This document shows, piece after piece, positions 28,575 through 36,065 of a stretch of DNA of 64,000 nucleotides. The stretch comes from Acidobacteriota bacterium (GTDB lineage Bacteria > Acidobacteriota > Terriglobia > Terriglobales > SCQP01): contig SCQP01000002.1 of the NCBI GenBank assembly GCA_004299485.1, positions 1-64,000 on the forward strand, given 5' to 3'. The translations under genes were made by a program, and so were the position numbers. Below the pieces are notes generated by a model. The model did no database searches and was not told the DNA's origin. It saw only the letters and a list, made by a program, of their open reading frames with translations. Each line of letters starts with the position of its first letter. Position 1 is the first letter of the stretch.

Positions 28575-29903
28575 TCAAAGCGTAAATACCCACATGACAG
28601 TGAGGATCACAATCACTACGCTCGTACTCCAGGCGATGGCGTTGGCCCACCAGCCGTTGCGGTATTCGCCCATGACGTCTTCGCGGTTGATGAGCTTGAG
28701 CATGAAGACCAGCACCACGGGCAGCAGGATGCCATTGGCGACCTGGGAGTAGAGGATGACCTGCACCAGCGGCAGGCGGGGAATGAGCACCAGACCGGCG
28801 CCGGCGGCGATGAGGAAGGTATAGAGGCCATAAAACGCCGGAGCTTCGGAGAAGCGCTTGTCGATGCCGCGCTCGAAGCCGAGGCCTTCGCAGACGTTGT
28901 AGGCGGTGGCGAGGGGCAGAATGGCCGCGGAAAGCAGGGCGGCGTTCACCAAGCCAATAGCGAACAGCAGCGCGGCGTAGCGGCCGGCCAGCGGCGCCAG
29001 GGCTTGCGCCACCTGAGCGATATTGTTGACATCGCGATGGCCGTGGACGTAGAGGGTGGCGGCGCAGGCGACGATGATGAAGAAGGAGACGACTTCGGTG
29101 ATGAAGCAGCCGCTGATGACGTCCCAGCGGCTCATGCCGTATTCCTTCTTGCCGATGCCTTTCTCGACTATCGAGGCTTGCAGGTAGAACTGCATCCAGG
29201 GGGTGATGGTGGTGCCGATGAGGCCGATCACCATGATTAGATAGGCCCCGTGGAATTGGATGCCGCTGGGCAAGACCATTTCGCGCAGGGCACGGGTCCA
29301 GTCCGGATGCGCCATCGCCGCCGAGAAGGCATAGGCGAAATAAATCATCGAGAAGGCGATGAGGATCATTTCGACTTTGCGGTAGCGGCCGCGCACCACC
29401 AGCAGCCAGATGAGGAGCGCGCCGACGGGCACGGAAATCCACTTGAGGACGTGGAAGAGGTCCATGCCCAGCGCGAGGCCGCTGAACTCGCTGACGATAT
29501 TGCCGAAATCGGCAATCGAGAGGACGATCATGGCGAAGAAGGTGGCGCGGAAGCCAAACTCTTCGCGGATCAGGTCGCTCAGGCCCTTGCCGGTGACGGC
29601 GCCCATGCGGGCCGCCATTTCCTGAATGATGATCAGGGCGATCAGGGTGGGGATGAGGGTCCAGAGAAGCAGGTATCCGAACTGGGCGCCGGCCTGGGAG
29701 TAGGTGAGGATGCCGCCGGGGTCGTTATCGACGTTGGCGGTGATGAAGCCGGGGCCGAGGATGACGAGGAAAGGCAGGATGCGCGCCGCCCAGAGGGAGC
29801 GCGCGCGGCGACGGGAACGGGGCTTGGCGGGCGAGGCATCGGCGGGTGCACTGGCGCGCACGGCAGCAGTGGCAGAGTCGGGTTGAGGCCGGCGGAAAGG
29901 CAA
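28575..29903 (-). CDS. Nramp-family divalent metal transporter with non-canonical metal-site motifs
   Basis: The 442-residue inner-membrane protein has about eleven transmembrane helices in the Nramp order. Helix 1 reads GPGFITANVDNDPGGILTY: the canonical DPGN is DPGG. Helix 6 reads GLIGTTITPWMQFYLQASIV, where canonical Nramps have MPHN. Such departures are known in Nramp-related magnesium transporters, so manganese or iron should not be assumed. The basic N-terminal tail (RSRRRARSLWAAR) is cytoplasmic. The start is uncertain: TTG at 29903 or GTG 14 codons later. A long leader with stem potential lies upstream. Confidence 0.87.
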   Translation of the reverse strand: MPFRRPQPDSATAAVRASAPADASPAKPRSRRRARSLWAARILPFLVILGPGFITANVDNDPGGILTYSQAGAQFGYLLLWTLIPTLIALIIIQEMAARMGAVTGKGLSDLIREEFGFRATFFAMIVLSIADFGNIVSEFSGLALGMDLFHVLKWISVPVGALLIWLLVVRGRYRKVEMILIAFSMIYFAYAFSAAMAHPDWTRALREMVLPSGIQFHGAYLIMVIGLIGTTITPWMQFYLQASIVEKGIGKKEYGMSRWDVISGCFITEVVSFFIIVACAATLYVHGHRDVNNIAQVAQALAPLAGRYAALLFAIGLVNAALLSAAILPLATAYNVCEGLGFERGIDKRFSEAPAFYGLYTFLIAAGAGLVLIPRLPLVQVILYSQVANGILLPVVLVFMLKLINREDVMGEYRNGWWANAIAWSTSVVIVILTVMWVFTL

Positions 29904-30060
29904 CGTCCTGCTCTCGAAACGGGCCGGGCGGACAGACTACGCCCGTCACGAGAGGAGGGGACTCAGCTAAATATCCGCGCCGCCTCGGGAGGGCCAGCTT
30001 GCGCCACCAGGATCCGATGGGGTTTCCATAAGCGTCTGTTCCACCGTAGCACACGAACCA
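29904..30060 (-). promoter_or_regulatory. Long leader of the Nramp-related gene, candidate structured RNA
   Basis: Read leftward, CTCTCG (about 29950-29955) can pair with CGAGAG (about 29916-29921) around an inner GGGCG / CGCCC hairpin, and ATGG-AAAC-CCAT forms another hairpin near 30020. There is room for a metal-sensing riboswitch, but I could not match the conserved bases of the M-box or the manganese riboswitch by eye. Confidence 0.3.
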
Positions 30061-30092
30061 AAGCCGCGAGCAAAAATTGGCACAATGAAGGC

Positions 30093-30368
30093 ATGCCGTC
30101 CATCACTCTACGTCAGTTGCGCGACACCAGGCGGCTGAAGGCCTGGCTGTGTGCGGGTCAGACCGTCGAGCTGCGCGAGCGCGACCGGGTGCTGGCGCGG
30201 ATCGTGCCGCAGCTTCAACCGCGCAAGGAGCGGAGGCCCGGCTTCCCCGATTTTGAGGCGCGGGCGAAGCGCATGTTTGGCGACCGGCAGTTCGACATCG
30301 TGGACTGGCTCATAAGGAATAAACGAATGAACGGCGTGTTCAATTCCCGCTGGAGTAGGGCGGAATAG
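30093..30368 (+). CDS. Solitary Phd/YefM-like antitoxin
   Basis: The 91-residue protein opens MPSITLRQLRDTRRLKAWLC, then GQTVELRERDRVLARIVP, the standard Phd/YefM N-terminal DNA-binding fold (short strand, helix, then a -hairpin ending in ARIVP-type). The C-terminal part FEARAKRMFGDRQFDIVDWL resembles toxin-neutralising tails. No toxin follows: only 33 bp separate it from the convergent aminopeptidase gene, and the last residues after LIRNKR look like read-through. Probably an orphan or a decayed module. Confidence 0.7.
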   Translation: MPSITLRQLRDTRRLKAWLCAGQTVELRERDRVLARIVPQLQPRKERRPGFPDFEARAKRMFGDRQFDIVDWLIRNKRMNGVFNSRWSRAE

Positions 30369-30401
30369 ACCGGCCCGGTTCATTTAGGCCGGCCCGGATC
30401 G

Positions 30402-31634
30402 CTACACCCACTCGCCGTGGCGGAAGACGGGCTCGGGGCCATGGGGGCCGAGGCCGTCGACGTCGATTTGGCCGGAGCCGATCATCCAGTCGACGTGGAT
30501 GAGGCTTTCGTTGGCGCCGCGGGCGGCGAGTTCCTGGCGCGTGGCTTTGTCGCCGCCTTCGAGGCAGTGGCTGTAGGACTGGCCGAGGGCGATGTGGCAG
30601 GCGGCGTTTTCATCGAACAGGGTGTTGTTGAAGAGCAGACCGCTGGCGGCGATGGGTGAGGAATGAGGAACCAGCGAGACTTCGCCCAGGCGGCGGGCGC
30701 CGGCGTCGGTGCCGATCATTTGCTGCAGGACCTGCTCGCCTTTGCTGGCGTGGGCTTCGACTACGGCGCCGGCTGCAAAGCGCACCTTGATGCCTTCGAT
30801 CATGGTGCCCTGGTAGGACAGCGGCTTGGTGCTGGTGACGGTGCCTTCGACGCGGTCTTTGTGGGGCGTGGTGAAGACCTCTTCGGTGGGCAGGTTGGGA
30901 ATGCAGTAGACGCCGTTATTGGCGGTCATGCCACCGCCGCGCCAGACGTGGCCATCGGATAAGCCGACTTTGAGATCGGTGCCGGGGCCGCGGAAGTGGA
31001 GGGTCTGAAACTGTTTTTTGGTCATGCGGTCGGCCCATTCGTGCAGCTTGGCATCGTGGGCCTTCCAGGCGGCGACGGGGTCGGGCTGATCGACGCGGGT
31101 AGCTTTGAAAATGGCGTCCCAGAGGCGGTCGAGCGCCTCGGTTGCCGACCGACCGGGAAAGACGGCGGCGGCCCAGGCGGGCGTGGCGGCGGGGACGAGC
31201 GCCCAGTTGATGTGGTGGTTGGTGATCAGCTCCAGCGCCGGCTGATAGGCCTTGGACATGGCGCGGTTGGCGCGCGCGACCTTGGCTGGATCCTGCTGCG
31301 AGAGCAGCGCTGGGTTGCTGCCGACCACGCCGAGGCGCGCGGCGCCGGAACGGAAGGCGGCGGCCATGCCGTCGTAGAGCCATCCGGCGGCGGCATCGAA
31401 ACTGGCATCGGGGCCGAACTGGTAGCGCAGCAGGGCCGAATTCTCGTCACTGAGCAGGGTCGTTACCAAGGTGGCGCCGGCGCGGTAGGCGTGTTCGGTA
31501 ATGCGGCGCACCAGCGGGAGGGCGTCCACGCCTGCGGTCATGACCATCGCTTGCCCGGAGGCTAGGCCTAGGCCGGCATGTACCGCAACCTGAGCGAGGC
31601 GGTCCAACTTGTCTTCAAAACGCAATTCACTCAT
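30402..31634 (-). CDS. M29-family metalloaminopeptidase
   Basis: The 410-residue protein matches thermophilic aminopeptidases of family M29 (AmpS/AmpT type), cytoplasmic dimers with two metals. Signatures seen: GQAMVMTAGVDALPLVRRI, FRGPGTDLKVGLSDGHVWRG, NGVYCIPNLPTEEVFTTPHK, IEGIKVRFAAGAVVEAHASKG (metal-binding Glu), GLLFNNTLFDENAACHIALGQSY (Glu, His, Tyr), and IHVDWMIGSGQIDVDG (His, Asp). The start at 31634 gives MSELRFEDKLDRLAQVAV, the expected N-terminus. It reads leftward after the radical SAM terminator and is its own unit. Confidence 0.93.
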   Translation of the reverse strand: MSELRFEDKLDRLAQVAVHAGLGLASGQAMVMTAGVDALPLVRRITEHAYRAGATLVTTLLSDENSALLRYQFGPDASFDAAAGWLYDGMAAAFRSGAARLGVVGSNPALLSQQDPAKVARANRAMSKAYQPALELITNHHINWALVPAATPAWAAAVFPGRSATEALDRLWDAIFKATRVDQPDPVAAWKAHDAKLHEWADRMTKKQFQTLHFRGPGTDLKVGLSDGHVWRGGGMTANNGVYCIPNLPTEEVFTTPHKDRVEGTVTSTKPLSYQGTMIEGIKVRFAAGAVVEAHASKGEQVLQQMIGTDAGARRLGEVSLVPHSSPIAASGLLFNNTLFDENAACHIALGQSYSHCLEGGDKATRQELAARGANESLIHVDWMIGSGQIDVDGLGPHGPEPVFRHGEWV

Positions 31635-31662
31635 AGAACTATTATCGGCCGTAGGTAGATGA

Positions 31663-31696
31663 AAAAAGCCCCGGTCTGGGGAGACCGGGGCTTTTT
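31663..31696 (-). terminator. Intrinsic terminator of the radical SAM gene
   Basis: AGACCGGGGC-type arms of 15 bp (AAAAAGCCCCGGTCT at 31663-31677, AGACCGGGGCTTTTT at 31682-31696) enclose GGGG. Read leftward, the stem is followed by a T tract. It lies 22 bp after the stop of the radical SAM gene; its symmetry would let it work in both directions. Confidence 0.9.
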
Positions 31697-31718
31697 GGTT
31701 GCGGAGGAAAAGGGAAGG

Positions 31719-33452
31719 TCAGCAGGTGCCGCTGCCGCAGCCGCCGGCGGCTTGCAGGACGGGCAGGGCTTTCTTGGCGGCGTCGCCGGCCACTTGCGTG
31801 GTCTGGCTGCCGTTGGGAATCTGCATGGTGGTGAGCTGGCGGTCGAAAGGCATCGAGTACTTCTTCTCGATCTTCTCGCGGTAGACCGGGCCCGAGTTGT
31901 AGGTGCAGAAGGGATAGATCAGACCGTTGGGCGCGGCGTAGTGAATGATGCAACGCTTCACGCGCTCGACGTCGTAGTTGTAGCTATCCATGAAGTGCAT
32001 GCCGGCGACCATCAGGGTCTTGTAGACGAAGCCCTTTTCGGCTTCGGCGCCGCGACCGTAGCTCTTGTCGGTCATGCCCTGGAGGGTTTGCAGGAAGCGG
32101 GTGAAGGTCAGGCCTTCGGGAGCGCGCTCGGCGTGGAAATGCTTCTGCAGCGAGTTCCAGGTCTTCACCTTGCTGAAGAACTTGAAGCGGGCCTTTTCGG
32201 CGCTGCGGGCGAGGCTGTCAATATCCTGCAGCATGGCGCCAATATCGACGAAGCGGGTGACGGGAATCGCCTTCTTGGTCTTCTGATCGACGAACATGTA
32301 GGTGCCCATGGAGCAGTGGGGATGGCAGCTCAGGGAGGTGGTTTCCTCGCCGCGCAGGGCGCTGATCAGCTTGGAGAAAGGCGTGGTGCAGGCGAGCGGG
32401 AACCAGTCGTTGTAAGGATCGGCGAGGCCGGTCTGCTCGTTGACGGCGTGGGCCATATCGGCGAGGGTGAAGCGCTTAGCTTCGAGCTCTTTGCGCGAGA
32501 TGCGGCCGGTGAAGGTGACGGGCTGGAAGCTGATGCCGCTGACGACGTCGATGTTTTCAAGCGCCAGCTTGATGATGTCGCCGATCTGATGATCATTCAG
32601 GCCCTTGACGATGGTGGGCACGAAGACGATCTTCATAATGCCGGCCTTGCGGACGTTGTCGATGCACTTCAGCTTCTTGTCGAACAGCGACTCGCCGCGG
32701 GTGCGCTTGTAAATGTCGTCGCAGACGCCGTCGAACTGCAGATAGAGGGTGTGCAGTCCGGCGTCGCGGGCCTTGATGCAGAAGTCGAGATCGTTCCACA
32801 TGACGCCGTTGGTGGCTACCTGAATGTGGCTGAAGCCCATTTCCTTGGCGAGAGCGACGGCATCGTGGAAGCGCGGGTAAATCGTGGGTTCGCCGCCGGA
32901 GAACTGGACTACGCGGCCAGAGACTGGGCGCTCGTTGCGCAGCGCCTGGAGCATCTTGCGGACCTGATCGAAGCTGGGCTCGTAGAGGTAGCCAGCCGCG
33001 TTGGCGTTGGCGAAGCAGACCGGACAGGTGAGGTTGCAGCGGTTGGTCAGATCGACGTTGGCCAGGCCGGTGCCGCTGACGTGCATGGAGCACAGGCCGC
33101 ACTGGTCGGGACAGCGGGTGGCGTTGGGGATGGCGGGGTTGGTGAGACCGCGGTTGTCACCGAACTGCCACTGCTCCATCTTTAAATAGAGCTTTACGTC
33201 GCCGTAAACTTTGTCGCGGAAATAACCGTGCGTGGGGCAGGTTTTTTCCATATAGACGGCGCCATTTTCCTCGAACTCGCGCGCCTCAATGACGCGGGTG
33301 CAGTCGGGGCAGAGGGACTGGGTGATTTTGGGCAGGCCCTTGTGGATGGCTTCGATACGGGAACCTGAGAGGGTTTTCTCCGGTTGCACGACGGCGAAGT
33401 CCGCGCGCTTCACTGCGGCAAACGGCTCGGGCGTAATTGTCTGGGTACTCAT
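31719..33452 (-). CDS. Radical SAM protein of the Tes (tetraether lipid synthase)/MJ0619-like group
   Basis: The 577-residue enzyme carries the radical SAM motif CNLTCPVC (C139, C143, C146) that binds a [4Fe-4S] cluster, followed by FSGGEPTIYPRF. N-terminal zinc/iron cysteines (SLCPDC at 48-51, C72 in KTCPTHG; CPDQCGLC at 114-121) and the line DQCGLCSMH-x-TGLANVDLTNRC are the layout of Tes, which joins the alkyl chains of membrane lipids in archaea; bacterial homologues are candidates for membrane-spanning lipids such as iso-diabolic acid and branched GDGTs. The C-terminus ends in an extra Cys motif, GGCGSGTC. GGGAGG precedes the ATG by about 9 nt, and a strong terminator follows, so it is monocistronic. 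Family membership is firm; the substrate is inference. Confidence 0.82.
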   Translation of the reverse strand: MSTQTITPEPFAAVKRADFAVVQPEKTLSGSRIEAIHKGLPKITQSLCPDCTRVIEAREFEENGAVYMEKTCPTHGYFRDKVYGDVKLYLKMEQWQFGDNRGLTNPAIPNATRCPDQCGLCSMHVSGTGLANVDLTNRCNLTCPVCFANANAAGYLYEPSFDQVRKMLQALRNERPVSGRVVQFSGGEPTIYPRFHDAVALAKEMGFSHIQVATNGVMWNDLDFCIKARDAGLHTLYLQFDGVCDDIYKRTRGESLFDKKLKCIDNVRKAGIMKIVFVPTIVKGLNDHQIGDIIKLALENIDVVSGISFQPVTFTGRISRKELEAKRFTLADMAHAVNEQTGLADPYNDWFPLACTTPFSKLISALRGEETTSLSCHPHCSMGTYMFVDQKTKKAIPVTRFVDIGAMLQDIDSLARSAEKARFKFFSKVKTWNSLQKHFHAERAPEGLTFTRFLQTLQGMTDKSYGRGAEAEKGFVYKTLMVAGMHFMDSYNYDVERVKRCIIHYAAPNGLIYPFCTYNSGPVYREKIEKKYSMPFDRQLTTMQIPNGSQTTQVAGDAAKKALPVLQAAGGCGSGTC

Positions 33453-33852
33453 TCCGCTGGTCCTCCCTTGAACAGTTTGCGGGCGAGCCTAGGCAGATGC
33501 CCGGCAGATCCCCGCTCCATTGTGATGCTAGCCAGCCGGGGACAGGGGTCTCAAGGCCAATGCGGCGAATGGCGGTTTGGCGCACCCGAGCGGTTCGACG
33601 GGCTGGTTGAACGGCGGAAGGCCTTGCGGATCAACAGATTGGCTTTCAGCCATCAGCCATCAGCGTGGCTCGCCACTTTTTGCCCTGGTCGCTCCCGCTG
33701 GTCGCTCGGAGTGCGGGCTTCGATTCCCGGCAGGGTCCGCCCGCTGGCGCTCAGGGCTCCTCCAAGCTGCCGCCGGGGGCGGGGTGTCGGCGGCTCTCGA
33801 TCGGGGTGGTTCGGCAGAGCTGAAAGCTGACTGCTGAACGTTGATCGCTGGT
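33453..33852. other. Gene-free spacer between ftsA and the radical SAM gene
   Basis: No coding region is convincing in these 400 bases. Positions 33665-33774 hold a copy of the 110-bp repeat. It is flanked on the left by CAGCCATCAGCCATCAGC and on the right by GCTGAAAGCTGACTGCTGAA, short units that are partly inverted relative to each other. The segment 33453-33640 should contain the promoter of the radical SAM gene, but I see no strong consensus. Confidence 0.6.
33665..33774. repeat. 110-bp dispersed repeat (GTGGCTCGCCAC family), copy 1
   Basis: It begins GTGGCTCGCCAC (4-bp stem), continues TTTTTGCCCTGGTCGCTCCC, holds an inverted GCGGGC ... GCCCGC pair around TTCGATTCCCGG, and ends CTCCTCCAAGCTGCCGCC. 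It is nearly identical to copies at 38729 and 44824 (only a few substitutions each). Confidence 0.9.
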
Positions 33853-35061
33853 TCAGTCGGCGAGGGAGGCCCACTTGGCGCGGAGCTTGTCCCAGAAGGT
33901 GGGTTGCTGCTGCTGGCGGGCGACGAGGCGGTGGGCGTAGTAGCAGGCGCCGACGGAGAAGGTGTACTCGGGTTCGGCGAACGCGGAGGGCATGGCTTCG
34001 ACTAAGGTGGGCGCGGCGTCGCGCACGGGCATCCCGGTGGCCTCGGCGAGCAAATCGCTGAAGCCGGGGAGACGGCTGGCGCCGCCGCAGAGGACGATGC
34101 CGGCACCCAGGCCGCCGGCCTTGGCCAGCTCGACTTGCAGAAGGCGGACCAGCTCGCGCGCGCGCGGCTCGATGCAATCGGAGATGCGGCGCAGGGGGAC
34201 CTGGCGGGAGGATTGCTCGCCGATGTTGGGCACCTCAATGACGCTGGTCTCGCCGATATTGGCGCCCATGGCCACGCCAAAGCCGCACTTGATGCGTTCG
34301 GCTTCGGCGTGCGGCGTCGATAAGCCGATGGCGAGGTCGTTAGTGAAATGATCGCCGCCGATGGCGACGGAGCCGGCGTGGGTGATGCTGCCCTGGCTGT
34401 AACAGAGGACGGTAGTCGAGCCGGCGCCAGCATCGACGATGGCTACGCCTTCGTAGCGGTCTTCGGTGGCGAGACAGGCTTCGGCGTCGGCGAGGGGGGC
34501 GAAGATGAGTTCCTCAACTTCGAGACCGGCGTGGTTGGCGGCGAGCACCAGGTTGTCCTTGGCGCCGACGGCGACGGTGATGGCGTAGACGCGGACTTCA
34601 AGACGGGTCGCCAGCATGCCGGCCGGCTCATGGATGCCGCCCTGACGGTCGAGCACGAACTCCTGAGGCACGACGTGCAGGATCTGGCGGTCATCGGGCA
34701 GCGTCATGGTGCGAGCCAGGTCGAGGACATGGCGGGCGTCTTCGCGTGTGACCTCGCGGCTGCGGGAGGTGAGGGCGATGCCAGCCTGGCTGGCGAGGCC
34801 GCGCACCTGGGCGCCGGTGAGGCTGAGGAAGACGCGCTCCACCGGCGTTCCCGTCTGACGCTCGAGCGCGAGGGCGGCGGAGCGGATGCGGCCGGCGACC
34901 GCCTCCAGCGCCACCACGGCGCCTTTGCGCATGCCTGCGGTCGGGAGGGTGACGTGGCCAGCGTAGCGCATGTGGCCGCCGGCGACGCGGATCTGCAGCA
35001 GCGTGGTGCGGGCGGTGCCGAGATCGAGAATGTTGAAGGTTAGGGGCGGGACCGGGTTCAC
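33853..35061 (-). CDS. ftsA: Cell division protein FtsA
   Basis: FtsA is the actin-like ATPase that tethers FtsZ to the membrane. The 402-residue protein shows ILDLGTARTTLLQIRV (phosphate 1), LTGAQVRGLAS, ILHVVPQEFVLDRQGGIHEP (1C domain), AIVDAGAGSTTVLCYSQGSI (phosphate 2), GGDHFTNDLAIGL, and VLCGGASRLPGFSDLLAEATGMPV (adenosine motif). The C-terminus PTFWDKLRAKWASL could serve as the amphipathic membrane anchor. It overlaps ftsQ by 4 bp. No ftsZ follows; a radical SAM gene lies 400 bp downstream instead. Confidence 0.94.
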   Translation of the reverse strand: MNPVPPLTFNILDLGTARTTLLQIRVAGGHMRYAGHVTLPTAGMRKGAVVALEAVAGRIRSAALALERQTGTPVERVFLSLTGAQVRGLASQAGIALTSRSREVTREDARHVLDLARTMTLPDDRQILHVVPQEFVLDRQGGIHEPAGMLATRLEVRVYAITVAVGAKDNLVLAANHAGLEVEELIFAPLADAEACLATEDRYEGVAIVDAGAGSTTVLCYSQGSITHAGSVAIGGDHFTNDLAIGLSTPHAEAERIKCGFGVAMGANIGETSVIEVPNIGEQSSRQVPLRRISDCIEPRARELVRLLQVELAKAGGLGAGIVLCGGASRLPGFSDLLAEATGMPVRDAAPTLVEAMPSAFAEPEYTFSVGACYYAHRLVARQQQQPTFWDKLRAKWASLAD

Positions 35062-36065
35062 CGCTGCTCTCCGCGGGAAGGCTTGGTGCTGGCCGCGGGA
35101 GCGGGTGCTGCGGTGGGGCCGGGATCGACAATCGCCTGGCCATCGAAGTGGAGATCGACGGAAACCATGTTGGGGTATTTCTGACGCCAGGAGGCGATCT
35201 GGGAAAGGAAGAGCTGGAAGCGCGGTTCGAAGTTACGGTTGCCCAGATCCACCAGCACGGAACTGCCGGCGCCGAGGCTGACGCGGGCGCGCAGATCGCC
35301 GGGATTGCGCAGGTTGACTTCGGAAATGGCGAAGGCGGCGTGATGGCCCAGCGGCGCGACGGCTTGTTGCAGCGCGCTCCAGCGGGCGACTTGCGGCTGG
35401 CGCTGGTCCAGCCACTCGCTGGCGTTGGGGTTGACGGCGCTGATGCCGGCGAGGCCGGTGAGCACGGGGAAATCGAAATTGGCTTTGGCAGGCCGCTCCA
35501 GCAGCACGCCCTGGGCATCGATCAGGTCGAGATGGCTGCCGACGCGGGCGTAGGCCACGGGTGTGCGCTCCTGAATTTTGACTTCGAGGCGGGCGGGCCA
35601 CAGGCGCAAGACCGCAGCCTGCCGCACCCAGGGGATGCGCTCGACGGCGCGGCGGCGCTGGGAGAGCGGGATAAAGAAGAGGTTGCGGCCCAGATCGGCG
35701 GAGAAGACGGCCAGCACCCGTTGCCCATCGGTCTGGTGGGCGCCGGTGATGGCGATCTGGCCGGAACCTTCGAGCAGGAACCAGGAGCTGCGGAAGACGA
35801 GGCTGTACAGCGCGAACGCCACCAGCAGGGCGAGAGCAGCGGCGAGGGAGGGCCGCCAGCCGCGGCGCAGCATTTGGGCCCAGTCGCGGCTGCGCTTGCG
35901 GCGCACGGGGACGGGGGCCCGGCGGCGGCGGTAGCTGGTTTCTTCTGCGTCCGGGGCCTCTGGCGGAGCTTCGGGGTCGAGGGCTTCGAGTTCGTCTTCG
36001 GCGCGGGGCGCGGGCGGCTCGGGACCGTCGCGTACGATGCGCACCTTTCGCGTGGCATTGCTCAT
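35058..36065 (-). CDS. ftsQ: Cell division protein FtsQ
   Basis: The 335-residue bitopic membrane protein has an acidic, then basic N-terminal tail (EDELEALDPEAPPEAPDAEE, RRRRAPVPVRRKRSR), a single transmembrane helix (LAAALALLVAFALYSLVF), a POTRA domain (GQIAITGAHQTDGQRVLAVF, LGRNLFFIPLSQRRRAVERI) and the FtsQ domain (VLRLWPARLEVKIQERTPVA, IDAQGVLLE, FPVLTGL). It links FtsBL to the divisome. It overlaps both murC (upstream) and ftsA (downstream) by 4 bp. Confidence 0.93.
   Translation of the reverse strand: MSNATRKVRIVRDGPEPPAPRAEDELEALDPEAPPEAPDAEETSYRRRRAPVPVRRKRSRDWAQMLRRGWRPSLAAALALLVAFALYSLVFRSSWFLLEGSGQIAITGAHQTDGQRVLAVFSADLGRNLFFIPLSQRRRAVERIPWVRQAAVLRLWPARLEVKIQERTPVAYARVGSHLDLIDAQGVLLERPAKANFDFPVLTGLAGISAVNPNASEWLDQRQPQVARWSALQQAVAPLGHHAAFAISEVNLRNPGDLRARVSLGAGSSVLVDLGNRNFEPRFQLFLSQIASWRQKYPNMVSVDLHFDGQAIVDPGPTAAPAPAASTKPSRGEQR

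Noticed and set aside
29904-30060. Calling the leader an M-box or manganese riboswitch
   Set aside because: The conserved bases of those RNAs could not be aligned by eye; only generic stems are seen.
31659-33185. A 508-codon plus-strand frame opposite the radical SAM gene
   Set aside because: It is antisense; the minus frame has the full set of conserved cysteines and a ribosome site.
33665-33774. Treating the 110-bp repeats as insertion sequences or tRNA-like attachment sites
   Set aside because: There is no transposase, no terminal inverted repeat pair, no target duplication that I can see, and no cloverleaf.
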